From NCBI GenBank assembly GCA_949987565.1, contig OX465105.1, positions 24,065,474-24,129,473 of the forward strand: 64,000 bases of DNA, in the 5' to 3' direction. Source of the DNA: Luidia sarsii (Eukaryota > Echinodermata > Asteroidea > Paxillosida > Luidiidae). How positions within the stretch are numbered: position 1 is the stretch's first letter; each line of letters begins with the position of its first letter. The translations under genes and the position numbers were made by a program. Positions 52,601 through 62,558 of the stretch are shown here, piece by piece. The notes under the pieces are model-generated. The model ran no database searches and had not been told where the DNA came from. It saw only the letters and a program-made list of their open reading frames with translations.

Positions 52601-55600
52601 TGAAATTCAATAAAATAGAGTTGACAGGAAGGATGGATGCGTGTTCAGCCTCTGAGGGCTTCCAATCCCAAAGAATAAAAAAAAAAAAAAAAAAAAAAAA
52701 AAATGCCGAACGTCGAATCTGAATTCAAATCATGAGTGATCGTTTCGGTAGTTTAGGAGTGCCAGTCACATGTGTCTCTCTCTCTGCTGAGCCCAGAGGT
52801 GTGTGTGTGCATTTAGTTTATAGGACGACACGACGTTCCCTGTGGGTTTTTTTTTTTCGTCTACGGCTGATGGAAGTGTGGCGCGAGACACGCAGTGAGG
52901 GACATTGAATGGGGTGAGTCACTCTGCATGAGACATCACTGTCACACAGTGAGCACAGAGCCATGCACAGGCAATGGCTCAAGGACCAATGCAGACAACA
53001 ATAGCAAACGCAATTACAATTACAGTACAATAAGTAGCCATTCAAGTTCAAGCAAGGCCCCTTCTCTCATACCACTCGCATAATACGATTCTCGTTCCCA
53101 TGCATCTTGGAGTTAGGCTTTCATGCCCTGTTTTAACCAAGGCTGAGGTTACGTGCTATTCAAGTCCATTCAATTTTTTCGTGTTTAGCCTCGTGGCACT
53201 GAATGAAATCAACCCCGGATAAATACTACGAAGGATTCGGGAAAGACCTGGGCGGGTATGACGAATAAATCCGGAATTGGGACCAGGTGCATCTGAGAAC
53301 TCAGAGTCGGGGATTCACGCCGACTCAAAAAACGGAGAGGAGCTTGGGTCAAACGAGCCGACTATCCAGCGCGGGAGCGGCATGTCTTTAACTTTGAGGA
53401 GACGGCGTGAAACGTGGGGCAAGAAAATGAAAGCCTGGCAGCAGCCAAACCTACCCGCATCAGGGGAGGAGAACGCAGATCGATATGCATGGCCTCTGGC
53501 CACTAATTGTGGAGGGAAATGGATCGCGATTCACGACCCACATGGAAACTGAGTATTTGGGTAAATTTATGGGGTTTCTGTCACCGACACCGGTGAAGTC
53601 CTCCAGTCGGCTGCATGAGCTTCCAAATTTTGAAGTAGGTCCAATAATCCTCATTTCTAAACTCAGTAGTCAGAACCAAAACCGGTTTTCTTCTTCTGTT
53701 TTTTTAAGTCCTACTACTGTAGTGCTAATCTGAAGAAAATGCCCAACCTTCCCAAATCCTGCAGATTCCTATTTGCCTTCTGCAGGATTCTGCAGGATTC
53801 AGGGCACATGAGAGTTGACACATTGCAGGATTCTGCAGGATACAGGCTACTACTATCAAAGTGCTGGAGAAGGATTTTGCAGGGCACATGAGAGTTGACA
53901 CACTGTAGGAATGTGCAGGACTGAGGGCATAAGGCGATTTTGTCAGTAGGAAAATGCAGGATGCTGGTAACAATTCGGACGTCGTTGTGGCTTTTGTCAA
54001 GAGATTATCCGTTCGAAAAAGGGCACATTGTTCTAAGCTGAAAAAAGTCTTTGTTTAGAATGTGGACTAAAACTCCATAAACTCAGTGCAGGATTTGGCA
54101 GGATTCAGGCAATGGTCCACAGTAGCCAGTACTGCAGGATTTGGCAGGATTCAGGTCACATAGAGCCTTGAACAAGGTAGGATAGCAGGATTTTGCAGGA
54201 TTCAGGTTATATCCTACAAAAAATTGGTAGGGGGTTAGGGTTTTAATGCATGGCTGAACATAAACAGCGAAAGACATGGCATTCTCTCTGAAGACAATGC
54301 ATCCTACCGCAATCGAACAGACGCAGATTTTGCCATCCTGCCTCGACCCTCCACAAATTATTCCACAAAAACCACGAGAAGGATTTCAGCAGGATTTGGG
54401 ACGGACTTAGGGTTAGGCCTGACCTTCTCTTCCAGTGTCAGTCTAACCAGCTTCGCCTCAAGAATCGACGTCCACAGTCTGTCATGATCCGCACCCCACT
54501 TCATTCTGTGCCTTCTCCGTCCGTTTCAGTCCTTGCCATCCTGCCTGGGAGAAAAGCTCTCTCGCCAGGACTGACACACAGCACCGGCGGGGCTCTCCCA
54601 CTCTCCCGCTAAGACAAGACAACAAGAAGTGATCAAAACACCTACCTCTGGAGCCACCGTGCATTTGTGGCACAACCATTCGCCCGTGGGTAGCGCCTCC
54701 TCACTCAAGGGTGGATTACTGGAAAGAAGACAAGACAAGAAATACATCCAAACATTTGAAGCAAAACTACAGTTAGATAACCCTTGTAGAAACTTACACA
54801 ACAACAACAAAAAGAGGAAGAGGGAGAGGAAAAATACATATAGCAACTGGGCCACTGCTGAAGCCAAGTCCTCCCTATATTCACTCATCCTTCCCTGTAA
54901 GGTAGGACAAACTTCATGTGGTGTAAACTGCTCTTTAATCTGGCATTCTTTACTTTTATATGTTACATGTATGTCCCATCTGAAATAAATTTGCCTCACA
55001 AATGAGATAGAAATTGCTGTCAGTTTTAAAGACTGTTCCCCCCCCCAAAAAAAATCCAATTATGAGACAGGGTGAGCCAGCATGGAATAGTGAGCGCCCT
55101 CTCATGTCCAAAAGTCTCTGGATACATGTAACTGATATTCCAGGCGCTGGCATCCCTTGGCCTGAGCAGAGTGAAGCCCGACCGATCCAGCCAAATGGCT
55201 GAGGGCTATGGCGGTTGCTACTGGCAACCGAGCTGCAGCCACGACAGCGCTCATGCATAAAGCTGTGGCCGCTTTGCATAGCAACGCCCTTGGCAACAAG
55301 CTCGAGCCTGTCAATCTGGATTCAACCGAGGCATGAGTGAGCGATTACCACACTTGCATGTAGTTTGAGAGCCCGTTGCATACAGTATCTGCGTGCACTC
55401 CTAGCGAAAACAATCTTGGTATTTTCTATGTTCCGGGCACAAAAAAGAAGAAAACGTGTACATCCTGAGGCGGCCCTTCCAGGATCCCCTAAGGAGCGGC
55501 CTCATGAATGAAGAAACAAAAAGAAACTGAAGATTCTATTCATACAACTAGCAAGACTGATACATATCATATTGCCTAGCTTTTCATGAGATAGAATGTA

Positions 55601-58600
55601 TCACATTCCCACCTCTCTAAAGACACCTCAGACTCTTGAATTTTGCACCAAGGAAGCCTTCAAGGGCCCAGAGACGATGCACTGTTTTTAGAAAAAAATG
55701 TGACAAATATCATGGAAGCGGGGCTATCGTCACAGAGCAGTAGGCGACCTCCAAAGGTCACCTAGGCCAAAGGTCAAAGGATAATGGCCTCTTTCCCTTC
55801 ACCTCCCAACTTGGCAGAGGTCTTGGATTGAGCAGAGGAAGGCCTCAGTTGTCAATAACCCACCCCCCTCCCTCCCCTCCTAACATCCAAGGGGGCGGCC
55901 CTACTCCCTCTTCCCTTGTCAGGAAATTCAACCACGGCAAACATGAATCAACAGACAGCCGGGGCGGGCATGATGAAACATTCTCTGGAATTCTGGCTGA
56001 TCTGCAACATGAGAATCACTGCCACTTGAGGCCTTTTCAGACGAAGCTGAAAATAACTCGAAAGGCTTGAGAAAATATCTCATGCATGAGAAATCTTACA
56101 AAAGAGCCATCGTGTGAAAGGTTACCAATGATTAAGAGTGACAGAGGTGCATGGTGACTTTGGTGAGATTCTTGTCGTACATGTAGGTCTGGACCTCGGC
56201 CAAAACTTCCGCTAGCGGAGGATTTCTCACGGGACCCTTGACAACCGATCAGGTGAAGAGAGGAACTGTTTTTGTGAGTTTTTCCAGCGTCGTCTGAAAA
56301 GGGCTTTACAGTAAGACTGTGCTTGTGGGGGGAACCCCTTTGTTTGTTGCTTTTAAGTGTTAACACTACCGGTACCCAACTGCACAATAAATCATTCTCA
56401 CATACATGTATAAACAGTCACATGTCTAGAAATATTTTGAGCAAAATAGAAAAATGTCATACAGTTCCTGCTAGGATCAGAACGTCAGGCCCTCCAAATT
56501 ATTAATATTTGCATTTGGGTCATTTTAGTCAAGTCAGCAGTTTGCAACATTTTTGCATATTAATTTTTTTTTTCAAATGATGCTGAAAAATGAATCTGAG
56601 TCCCCTTCCACTTTCTCGCTGGAGTAAAGCACCGATCCAACGTTGGTTTTTCAGACATCCTGGCCCCTGGACATAGCGGCAATGGGAATGATACATGCAA
56701 GCCCTTAGCCCCTCTGATCTAAATCCTCAAAATTAAAATATCAATCCTCCGCATCAAGAGGGCCGAAAAAGATAGGGACTCAAATCATGCTTGAGTTCCC
56801 TGTGGATTTCCCTTTTGTGAATCAGGTATTTGGGTCGAGCATTAAGTGCTCAGTGAGCTTACCTAGCTGATCTTAGGATGGGCAAGACCTTGCCACCTCC
56901 CCCCCCCCTTTTCCCCCTCCACCTCTACCCCCCCCTACCACTACCAGTTCATGAGCTGCAAGATTTAGTGGCATTCTGCCAAAGTCTATGGAATGGAATC
57001 TGATAATGGGCCTTAAAAACACCAGAAAAAAATGTAAATAGTAAAAATAAAGAGAGAGTCTAGATTACATTAGTTCCACGATAGGATGTGCTCATTCTGT
57101 ATCTGACAAAATGTAGATCCAACTGGAATTGGACTATCAGTAGCCTCATAGCCTAAAACTTGTAGGTTTTAGTATTTGTAAATATATCAGCTCACTTTAA
57201 TACTCAGCAAGCAGTTTGCACAATATTCGTGAATTACGAAAATGGTCTTTTCGACGCATTCACTAGAGAGCGCACCACTGAAAGGCAGTGTCCAAATCGC
57301 ATCCACAAGCAGTCATCCCATCCCTCAGGTAAAAATCAAGAACATGTCTGTGAACTTACAAAAACCTACCCTAAGTACCCGCATGCACGACACAAATCCA
57401 CAATGTGGAAATCAAAATAACACATGGCATGTTAGCCCTCCCCTCAAGGGAAGGGAAATGTAAAAAAAAAACGATATCAAAAAATGATATGATTCCGGCT
57501 CAAGCAATCCAGTCAACATTGCCAGAGGTGAATACTGAATAGCGTAAGCTTCACTCGCATTACCAATACTGCTTTCCAAAAAAAAAAAAAAAAAAAAAAA
57601 CAATGAAAATGCCAGGGTTAAGTGTGAGTGTCAGAGTGTGTGGCATTTCCATTGAGAAACCTTGAGAGCAGTGTCCTTGGTGCATCAGGAGTAAGGGATA
57701 TATAATTCAACTCTCCACACAATATCCGCACTGCATAACAAGGGGGGGCCTCCATTTCCATCAAAGCAAAACTCTTGCAGACAGAACCAATTTTGCTTGA
57801 TGTATGAGGCGAGAAACCCTGCCCTTAATCCGACTGCCTGCCCTAACCGATCAAAAAGCAAAAACAGTAATGGTGGGTTGTTTTTTCCCCCCAACAGTAA
57901 TTTTTTCCCCCCCGAGTTTCAGGCAGAGCTTGAGTATAGCGATGAACAAAAAACTCCCTACAAGAACTGAGCACAAGCACTAATACTGCCCAACATAAAT
58001 GGCTCACAAATAAGGTTACTGGGCCAAAGAAATTTCTGCTATTAGTATTTAATAGCGGCATTCTTTCAGTCTTTCAGTGGACTTTATAAACAGATTTCGT
58101 GAATTTGGGCTCAAGTTTAGCAAACCACTTATGGCCGCACTACTTTCACACGGCTTTCTGAATGGAACATGCACAAAAAATCCACGATTTGTGTAAATGT
58201 ACTGTAGTGAATTAATTCCTAATTTCTAATGCCCTTATTATAGTCTATAGACCATGAAAGAGAAACCTGAAATAAGCAAGGTCGAAGGACATTTGTCAGC
58301 TGGCTAAGTTTCAGTCTAATCTAGACATGCATGGCGGCTTTGAACTTCCAGAAGCTGCATGTAAGAACTTACATGTATCTTGGATTTAGAATGTGATTTC
58401 CTCTTTCCAATTCTATAGCCCCTAGGCCGTGCATTTAGATTGCATTGTACACCTGCACATATACATAGTGCAGGATTGGAATGGACTGGCCTACGCACAC
58501 AGCACTGACAGATACAAGTGCACATGTACCACTATGCAGTGGACAATGGACCAATGGGTCACCTAAATGTAGGCTGTAATACCATGGAAAATGCAAACTA

Positions 58601-61183
58601 CTGACATGAACGCGCAAATGTATCAACGCAAACTGGGGTGGATTTCACAAAGCCTTACGATGCAATGAAACTCAACTTACGATGGATGACCCATCGTAAG
58701 TTGTGATACAACGTATGGTTTCCATGCATCGCTCATCGCCTCTGACTGATCGTAAGTTACGCTGAGCTTGGTGAAATCGACGCCTGGATGAATTACTTGT
58801 GTGTGACAGAAGATAGGCTTTTTTTCTTTTTTGGAAAAACATGTGCGAACCAAAACATTTAAATTTACACTAGACAATTGCCGCAGCATTCGAAAAAACA
58901 TTACAGGGCCTATTTGCGGGGTACGGCGAAAGTGTCCATGTACCGGTAACATGTAGATGGTAAAGAGATGTGAACATGTATTTCACTCCCACTCTAACTC
59001 TGACTCTATTCTTCAGTCAATTCCGTGTATCCGGTACATTATAATTAACACATCTAAACAAGTCATCTGTTCAAAGTGGCTTTCTGGAAATACTTTTCAG
59101 GTGGGTAGGGCACTTTGAAAGCCAGTGATCAGGTCCATCAGTGGCTTGGGTGTCCCCAGCTTGACCTGGGGTCAGAAGTAAGGCTGGCCAATCAAAACAA
59201 AAACAACAAAAAACAAAGAAAGAATAGCACGGCTTACAATCTACCACCGACATTCAAAGTAGCACTAATACTGGGCAGTGGCACTAACATTCAAAACCCT
59301 TTATGACGTCCTGTCCTCTAAAGTGATCCATTTTCCCAACTAACAAGAGGCTCCAACCTGCCACAAGTCCATGAAACCCTATCCAAACCTTTATGCATTC
59401 CAAATTGTTTTTTGGTGGGTTTTTTTTTTTACGGTTATTTCATGATAAGGTCTCTAGTGTGAATGCGTGGAGCGGGAATCTGTATGCAGACACTCTGCTG
59501 GCATCTGTCCAAATATTTGATCAGCTCCAACAGCACGACCTCCGACCCTTGGAGTTATTGCCAAAGATGGCTAGTCAAAGCAGCGGTCACAGTCACTCTC
59601 TGAAACCGTGAAAGGCAATGGTTTTTCTTTTGTAATCCTGAATACATTTTGGGGGCGGACTGTTTTTCAGTTTTAGTCTGCCTAGTCGAACATTCTCTTT
59701 CAAATGTCTCGACACTTTGGCTTCAACACACCATATCCTTCCATGCACCACGGCGTCATTTTAGAAAAGTGTGCCCATGGCAGAATCAAATGTAAAATTT
59801 GTGAACACTTAGTCACGTAAAGTCACGTATTGCCGCTACCTCCAAGGCATAACGGAAACTGACAAGGTGGAAAATGTCACGGCATTACGCCACCCTCCTT
59901 TACAAAAATTAATTTCCAAATCGTGAAAAGTAAGTGTGACATGGTTAAAAAAAGCAGGATAACTATTCAACATACAGAACATCGGGGTCATACTCATGGT
60001 GACCATTTCCATTGGGCAAATACCGTCTCAATTTGTAATACGCAGAAAAACGTATTTCTCGGTTCGTTTTTGTGGGTCGATGAATGGGATTCTCCAGAGA
60101 ACATGTGACCTTCACACAGTAGTGGCAAGAAAAATCCTGTCCGATTCGAGGCATTTACGATAATCGGTGAAAGAGTCTAGAGCACATGGCCAACAGTAAA
60201 AATCTCCGCCTAAATAATAGTCGACAGAAAAAAATTGCATTCCTAATGAAAACTAAAAGAAACCTTCACGAGTTTAGGGCATTGTTCAACTCCATCAACT
60301 GATCCACTCTCGTGGCCTTACAAGATGCTGCTCATTCACAAATATCGTACAACTCGTCAGTGCGCTACTCCAAACTTTGCATCGTATAAACTTGGTCTGT
60401 CCTCACCTGAACCATGGCCTCCATGCCTGAACCAAAGTCAGTTATGGTGTGGCCAACTCACTGTGTGACTGTGAGTACACACCACACCACACCACAGTGA
60501 TGCACTGCCACTGCAGATATGTACAGTATATGTACAACACAGCAATGGCAGCCATGTTTGATTTCACTGAGAAAAGGCCCACCTCCCCCCCAAAAAAAAA
60601 AAAAAATCCACCCACAGAAGAACTGCCACAACTTCCCCCAAGCGAAGAAAATGTCCTCCCCCAGAGGAAGAACTGTGACTAGCTGGGGATTCGGGCACAG
60701 ACTGGTCCTGGAACTCACCAGCACTGGAGGTGGAAGGCAGACGGGCAGCGATCGCAGCAGAGCAGGTCGCCACCTTCGCGGCAACTGTCGCAGTTGTCGT
60801 GGTTGACGGCGCGGCCGGCTCGCCGATGCTCCCGAATCCTCCGCGTTTTTCTCGGCGGTTCCCCGCTCTCCGGAGGCGCCACCAGGGCCTGGATTTGCTG
60901 TGGGAGTGGGGGGAAAAAGGGACAACATTCCTGAGTAGGTCGCTTAGAGCGGTTCCAACTCCTGTCCCCCAAAAAAAACCACACACCCAGCGGAGATATC
61001 TCGGGTCAAGTTGACGCTGTCGTTTGCAGTAGTACCTCACGTTAGCCATTTTGTTTGACAGACCTCACTGGGTTCGCCTCGAACACCTCAGTGAAAACTA
61101 GAACCATTTCTTTTTTCCTGAACAGGCATACTCACATCCATGAGCCCTCCGGACGTATCCAGGTCATACAGCACAGTCGTCAT
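40104..61183 (-). CDS. PHF12: PHF12 (Pf1) Sin3/HDAC co-repressor subunit, 14 exons (whole coding span)
   Basis: Fourteen exons give 1157 residues plus stop. In order: [12 protein letters not shown] and QIQALVAPP at the N-terminus; PHD1 (C52, C55, C64, C67, H72, C75, C92, C95); a low-complexity linker; an MRG-binding segment around 300-325 ([11 protein letters not shown] then NPVQFGLP); PHD2 (C363, C366, C378, C381, H386, C389, C404, H407); a conserved region around 413-540; a long Ser/Thr/Ala-rich region; and a C-terminal FHA domain from about 941. In vertebrates PHF12 links Sin3 and MRG15 in a nuclear HDAC complex that restrains transcription in gene bodies. All zinc ligands are present. The protein is longer than the roughly 1000-residue human one, mainly through low-complexity expansion. 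Confidence 0.95.
40965..41047 (-). CDS. PHF12: PHF12 exon 13 (FHA domain)
   Basis: CACCCAG acceptor, phase 1 in and phase 0 out before GTATGC. It encodes [20 protein letters not shown] and HACIFYDE, the FHA core with the conserved Ser-x-x-His type turn (SPKH). Confidence 0.95.
41135..41514. mobile_element. TTAA-type MITE, family R, fullest copy
   Basis: Ends TTTAAAGCCCCTACACAACA and TGTTGTGTAGGGGCTATAA, with about 40 bp of inverted similarity (ATTGGTAAGATC / CGACCAAT). It lies in PHF12 intron 12. Parts recur at 17,400 and 25,158. Confidence 0.75.
41658..41862 (-). CDS. PHF12: PHF12 exon 12 (start of FHA domain)
   Basis: TCACAG acceptor, phase 0 in and phase 1 out before GTGAGT. It encodes a Ser/Thr-rich linker, [12 protein letters not shown], and the first FHA strand [11 protein letters not shown]. 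Confidence 0.93.
42240..42400 (-). mobile_element. tRNA-derived SINE copy
   Basis: Plus-strand order AAACAAAGGAAAAACTGACA, AAAAATTGGCAAAGAAAAC, GGACTTGACAATGCTCTTAC, TGAGCTATCTAGCCCTTAGA and TAGTCAACTAGTCTAG matches the family. Part of the B-box side is deleted. Confidence 0.7.
42554..42633 (-). CDS. PHF12: PHF12 exon 11
   Basis: TCTTCAG acceptor, phase 1 in and phase 0 out before GTGAGT. It encodes [20 protein letters not shown] and QQLLPQK, conserved with vertebrate PHF12. Confidence 0.93.
42674..42989. mobile_element. TTAA MITE, family P, copy in PHF12 intron 10
   Basis: CCACTTAGCACCAGGACCTC at the left and AAGGGGTTAA at the right. The interior has CACTATTGTCCAAGTTTTAA and AAAACCTCAGTATGGAGGTC as in other family P copies. 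Confidence 0.65.
43205..43320 (+). repeat. A/AAT-rich simple repeat
   Basis: [23 protein letters not shown] simple sequence in PHF12 intron 10. Confidence 0.9.
43435..43572 (-). CDS. PHF12: PHF12 exon 10
   Basis: GCTGACAG acceptor, GTAAGA donor, phase 1 at both ends. It encodes a Gly/Ser linker, then [16 protein letters not shown], matching the conserved helix that precedes the FHA domain in vertebrates. Confidence 0.9.
43838..43942. mobile_element. MITE, TTACGATG family, truncated copy
   Basis: TCAACTTACCATTGATAACC, GCATTGCTCATTGTCTTACG and TTTGATGAAATCGACC match the right two thirds of the family. It abuts the donor of PHF12 exon 9. Confidence 0.6.
43956..44835 (-). CDS. PHF12: PHF12 exon 9 (conserved helix and low-complexity region)
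   Basis: 880 bp, phase 0 in and phase 1 out before GTGAGT. The acceptor is ATGTGGCAG. It begins [20 protein letters not shown], conserved in PHF12. A long Ser/Thr/Pro/Ala-rich region with a poly-Ala tract near 44,420-44,450 follows, likely disordered. This exon accounts for much of the extra length. Confidence 0.92.
45296..45608 (-). repeat. 21-bp minisatellite in PHF12 intron 8
   Basis: About 14 units of CATGGGAAAAACCTGGAAAAG (minus strand) with some variation. It starts about 50 bp downstream of the exon 8 donor. Confidence 0.95.
45657..45965 (-). CDS. PHF12: PHF12 exon 8
   Basis: 103 codons, phase 0 at both ends, TTTATAG acceptor and GTAAAC donor. It encodes [20 protein letters not shown], a basic patch, [17 protein letters not shown] and [10 protein letters not shown], which parallel the conserved block after PHD2 in vertebrates. 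A 21-bp tandem array starts about 50 bp into the downstream intron. Confidence 0.92.
46040..46290 (-). mobile_element. tRNA-derived SINE, near full length
   Basis: AAACAAAGGAAAAACTGACT, AAAACTTTGACTGGACCCGA, GGACTTGAACCAGAGACTTC, GAGCTATCCAGCTCTTAGAT and TAGTCAACTAGTCATTGCC in the expected order. It lies in PHF12 intron 7. Confidence 0.8.
46350..46692 (-). mobile_element. tRNA-derived SINE with triplicated head
   Basis: One SINE, then the segment CACCAGTGCTCTTCCATCTG...TAGTCAACTAGTCTTTG occurs three times in tandem at about 72-74 bp spacing (about 46,476, 46,550, 46,623). Confidence 0.85.
46842..46974 (-). CDS. PHF12: PHF12 exon 7 (PHD2)
   Basis: TTTTTTCAG acceptor, phase 2 in and phase 0 out before GTGAGT. 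It encodes [20 protein letters not shown] and [16 protein letters not shown], very close to vertebrate PHF12. The last ligand is His rather than Cys, as in the family. Confidence 0.96.
47352..47463 (-). CDS. PHF12: PHF12 exon 6 (start of PHD2)
   Basis: GATGCAG acceptor, GTAAGT donor, phase 1 in and phase 2 out. It encodes a basic stretch (RKKRKEE), then [16 protein letters not shown], giving the first two PHD2 cysteines. Confidence 0.93.
47842..48323 (-). CDS. PHF12: PHF12 exon 5 (linker and MRG15-binding segment)
   Basis: The acceptor GGTTTCCAG lies inside the first unit of a 41-bp tandem array. 482 bp, phase 2 in and phase 1 out before GTCAGT. It starts with [19 protein letters not shown], has a run of Thr codons near 48,219-48,245 and charged Ala-rich low complexity. 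It ends with the segment related to the Pf1 MRG-binding domain ([20 protein letters not shown]). Confidence 0.9.
48329..48858 (-). repeat. 41-bp array repeating the PHF12 exon 5 acceptor
   Basis: 13 units: CCAGACC starts at 48331 and every 41 bp (one step of 42) to 48824. On the minus strand each unit reads TTTATCTTCCGGTCTGGTTC then CCAG, a pyrimidine-rich 3' splice-site look-alike. The unit nearest the exon supplies the real acceptor (GGTTTCCAG, AG at 48324-48325). Confidence 0.96.
49040..49115 (-). mobile_element. tRNA-derived SINE, partial
   Basis: TTGAAAAATGACAAGGAAAA, ATGACTGGACTAA, and TGAGCTATCCAGCCAATAGA with GGTGGCCTTCC. The B-box region is lost. Confidence 0.55.
49343..49551 (-). 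CDS. PHF12: PHF12 exon 4 (linker)
   Basis: TTCCCCAG acceptor, phase 0 in and phase 2 out before GTGAGT. It encodes a Lys/Ala/Pro-rich linker followed by [20 protein letters not shown]. The sequence has diverged from vertebrates, but the frame is continuous with both neighbours. Confidence 0.82.
49600..49800. mobile_element. GAAACGTC foldback element, head-to-head
   Basis: The arm AGTGGGCCTGACGTTTCGAT (from about 49,671) through AAAGGCAGAG is followed directly by CTCTGCCTTTGAGAAAGG and the reverse of the arm, with a 6-bp insertion in the second arm. The left flank CAAACTGCTTACTGACTTAA is the family's outer end. It is in PHF12 intron 3, next to exon 4. Confidence 0.8.
50045..50116 (+). other. 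tRNA-like sequence
   Basis: 72 bp with TGGTCCAGTGGTTAAGACG (A box), GGGTTCGAATCCCGCC (T arm and B box) and outer ends AGCTC...GAGCT that pair. The anticodon arm is weak. It could be a tRNA pseudogene, a SINE head or a diverged tRNA. Confidence 0.5.
51180..51300 (+). mobile_element. tRNA-derived SINE copy, clear A and B boxes
   Basis: GGCTGGATAGCTCAGATGGT (A box), stem-loop GCTAGTACGCAACACCAG, B box GGTTCAACTCCCAGTCGAG, then AAAGTTGTCTTTTCCC. The best tRNA-like fold of the family in the window. Confidence 0.8.
52120..52300 (-). mobile_element. tRNA-derived SINE, near full length
   Basis: GGGAAAAACTGACTGGGAGC, GACTGGACCAGGACTTGAAC, GGTTGTGCGTACCAGCGCTC, TGAGCTACCCAGCCCTTTGA and ATAGTCAACAAATCTTTGC. 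Confidence 0.8.
52300..52703 (+). pseudogene. Poly(A)-tailed insertion of unknown origin
   Basis: An A27 run at 52,677-52,703 is preceded by AATAAA in CCCAAAGAATAAAA, as in a reverse-transcribed mRNA or retroposon. The opposite strand has overlapping open frames containing RKSQRM and related words with stops, suggestive of a decayed protein gene. I do not recognise the source. Confidence 0.3.
53735..54245. mobile_element. GCAGGATT-array element with TTAGGG-type end
   Basis: Units TGCAGGATTCTGCAGGATTC and GGGCACATGAGAGTTGACAC repeat irregularly. The right end is GGGGTTAGGGTTTTAA, the same cap as the GGAGGATTG element at 29.5 kb. The left border is unclear. Confidence 0.5.
54646..54718 (-). 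CDS. PHF12: PHF12 exon 3 (end of PHD1)
   Basis: TTTCCAG acceptor. One base completes Cys 76, then [19 protein letters not shown] supplies the last two zinc ligands. Exits in phase 0 before GTAGGT. Confidence 0.95.
54719..60718 (-). other. PHF12 intron 2 (splits PHD1)
   Basis: 6.0 kb intron inside the first PHD finger. It contains a GAAACGTC arm (56,460-56,560), poly(A) at 57,577-57,600, a TTACGATG MITE (58,635-58,780) and otherwise unique sequence without a coding signal. Confidence 0.7.
58635..58780. mobile_element. MITE, TTACGATG family, well-preserved copy
   Basis: GGTGGATTTCACAAAGCCTT, ACTTACGATGGATGACCC, TGCATCGCTCATCGCC and GCTTGGTGAAATCGACG. Confidence 0.8.
60719..60897 (-). CDS. PHF12: PHF12 exon 2 (most of PHD1)
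   Basis: The acceptor is CCCACAG and the donor GTGAGT, phase 0 in and phase 2 out. It encodes QIQALVAPP, a basic segment, then the first PHD half with [16 protein letters not shown] and AFHLQC. The next intron is about 6 kb. Confidence 0.95.
61136..61183 (-). CDS. PHF12: PHF12 exon 1 (start codon)
   Basis: The ATG is at 61181-61183. 16 codons encode [16 protein letters not shown], matching the conserved N-terminal peptide of PHF12. The donor is GTGAGT in phase 0. Confidence 0.9.
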
Positions 61184-61619
61184 TCTCGACACAGCAAGAA
61201 CAGCTCCTTACATAGTCGAAAGTGTTCTCGAAAAACCGGGGAATCTAGTCAGAAGAGCGCTGTGAATGTCAGCCAGTGTTTAGCGCGCCAGTACAGTGTC
61301 TATTGCTTAGCACACAGTGCAAGTGTGCACACAACACTGTACAACGTTAAACCTGCCTGACGTACCGTGAGCGAACGTGTAACCCTTCGCGAAATCTTCA
61401 AATTCGAAGACTGCCAAAGGAAACGGCACCCCCCAAAAAAAAAATTCGAGGACGCAGAGGAGATATCAGACAGTTTCTACCCCGGAATAATATTGGCGAT
61501 CGGAGCCATCGCGTCGGAGTCAATGGATTTAATTATAATTTTTGTCAATGTCGAAAACTCGTAAGTTGGCGCAAAATAATTACCCCCTCGTATCCACACC
61601 ACGCATGCCTCGAGACTTG

Positions 61620-61740
61620 ACGAGCTCGACCCCCGTGCGCATGCGCCACTGTGACCTGACCTTTATGCAGATAACCGACAGAGCGGAACATGCAAATAAT
61701 AATGGGCGTGGCAATGGCCGAAAATGGGGGGCACATCCAA
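61620..61740 (-). promoter_or_regulatory. Candidate PHF12 promoter (NRF-1-type palindrome)
   Basis: TGCGCATGCGCC at 61636-61647 fits the NRF-1 consensus. An octamer ATGCAAAT (61690-61697) and a GC-box-like GGGCGTGGC (61704-61712) lie within 80 bp. The cluster is about 450 bp upstream of the PHF12 ATG. The transcription start is not determined. Confidence 0.45.
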
Positions 61741-62558
61741 CAATTCATTAGAAGTTTCGAATAAACAGGAAAAGGAAAATCCTTCTTTCGTTTTTTACTT
61801 TCATTAGAATGTTATCTGCATGTACAATTGCAATGAGTTTGTTACTTAATATTATGATGTACCCTGTAATTGTACAGTATATACATGTGTACTTATGGGA
61901 ACATTTTTACAAATTACTGACATACTCATGAACAATACAATATTTTTATAAGTAGTACATGTACATTCCCCAAAAGTGGATGTATTATTTGATCGTTGCA
62001 ATCTGTAACGATCATGCTTACTTAAAAGTGGCAATTTTCATCAGGCAGATTGGATTAGTATAATACACAGTGCATTGGAAAGAAATAGTAAAATTAAGTT
62101 TCCGGCCACTGATACTGGCCAATAAACAAGCATAAAATATTATCATTCCAACTGTGAACCAGCCATAGTTGATCGACCATATAATTATCCCACTGCACAG
62201 ATTAGTACACTAAAATACCAAAAATACAAAGCCATTTTTTATTCGACTTCTAGTAGCTGGTATCCTCTGGTTCACAGCCTTTGAAAATTTCAGCACTGAT
62301 CGAGAAGCGTTAGACAAACACTCAAGAGGATCAATTATACATCACTGTGGCCGACCTTTTACAAATACCTCTGTGACTTTCTCAAAGGAAAAAGGGAGAA
62401 AGGTCCTGCTAGGATCAAAACGTCACTAGGCCCTCTAATTTTTGAGATTTATGTATTGCAGGCCATTTGAGACAGTGACCAGTTTGCAACAGTTTTGTAT
62501 TAACTTCAGATTTATTGTTAGTGTGATTTTATTCTTATGCTTCTTCTTGATTCATTCA

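Larger units (their letters stand above)
49552..54645 (-). other. PHF12 intron 3
   Basis: 5.1 kb, no convincing exon. Contents: the foldback element, a tRNA-like sequence, two SINEs, a poly(A)-tailed fragment at 52,300-52,703 and a GCAGGATT array. The exons on either side join in frame. Confidence 0.6.

Noticed and set aside
60564..61049. Alternative PHF12 N-terminus starting [13 protein letters not shown] in intron 1
   Set aside because: It is out of frame with the PHD1 reading frame, while the exon at 61136-61183 encodes the conserved N-terminal peptide and splices in frame.
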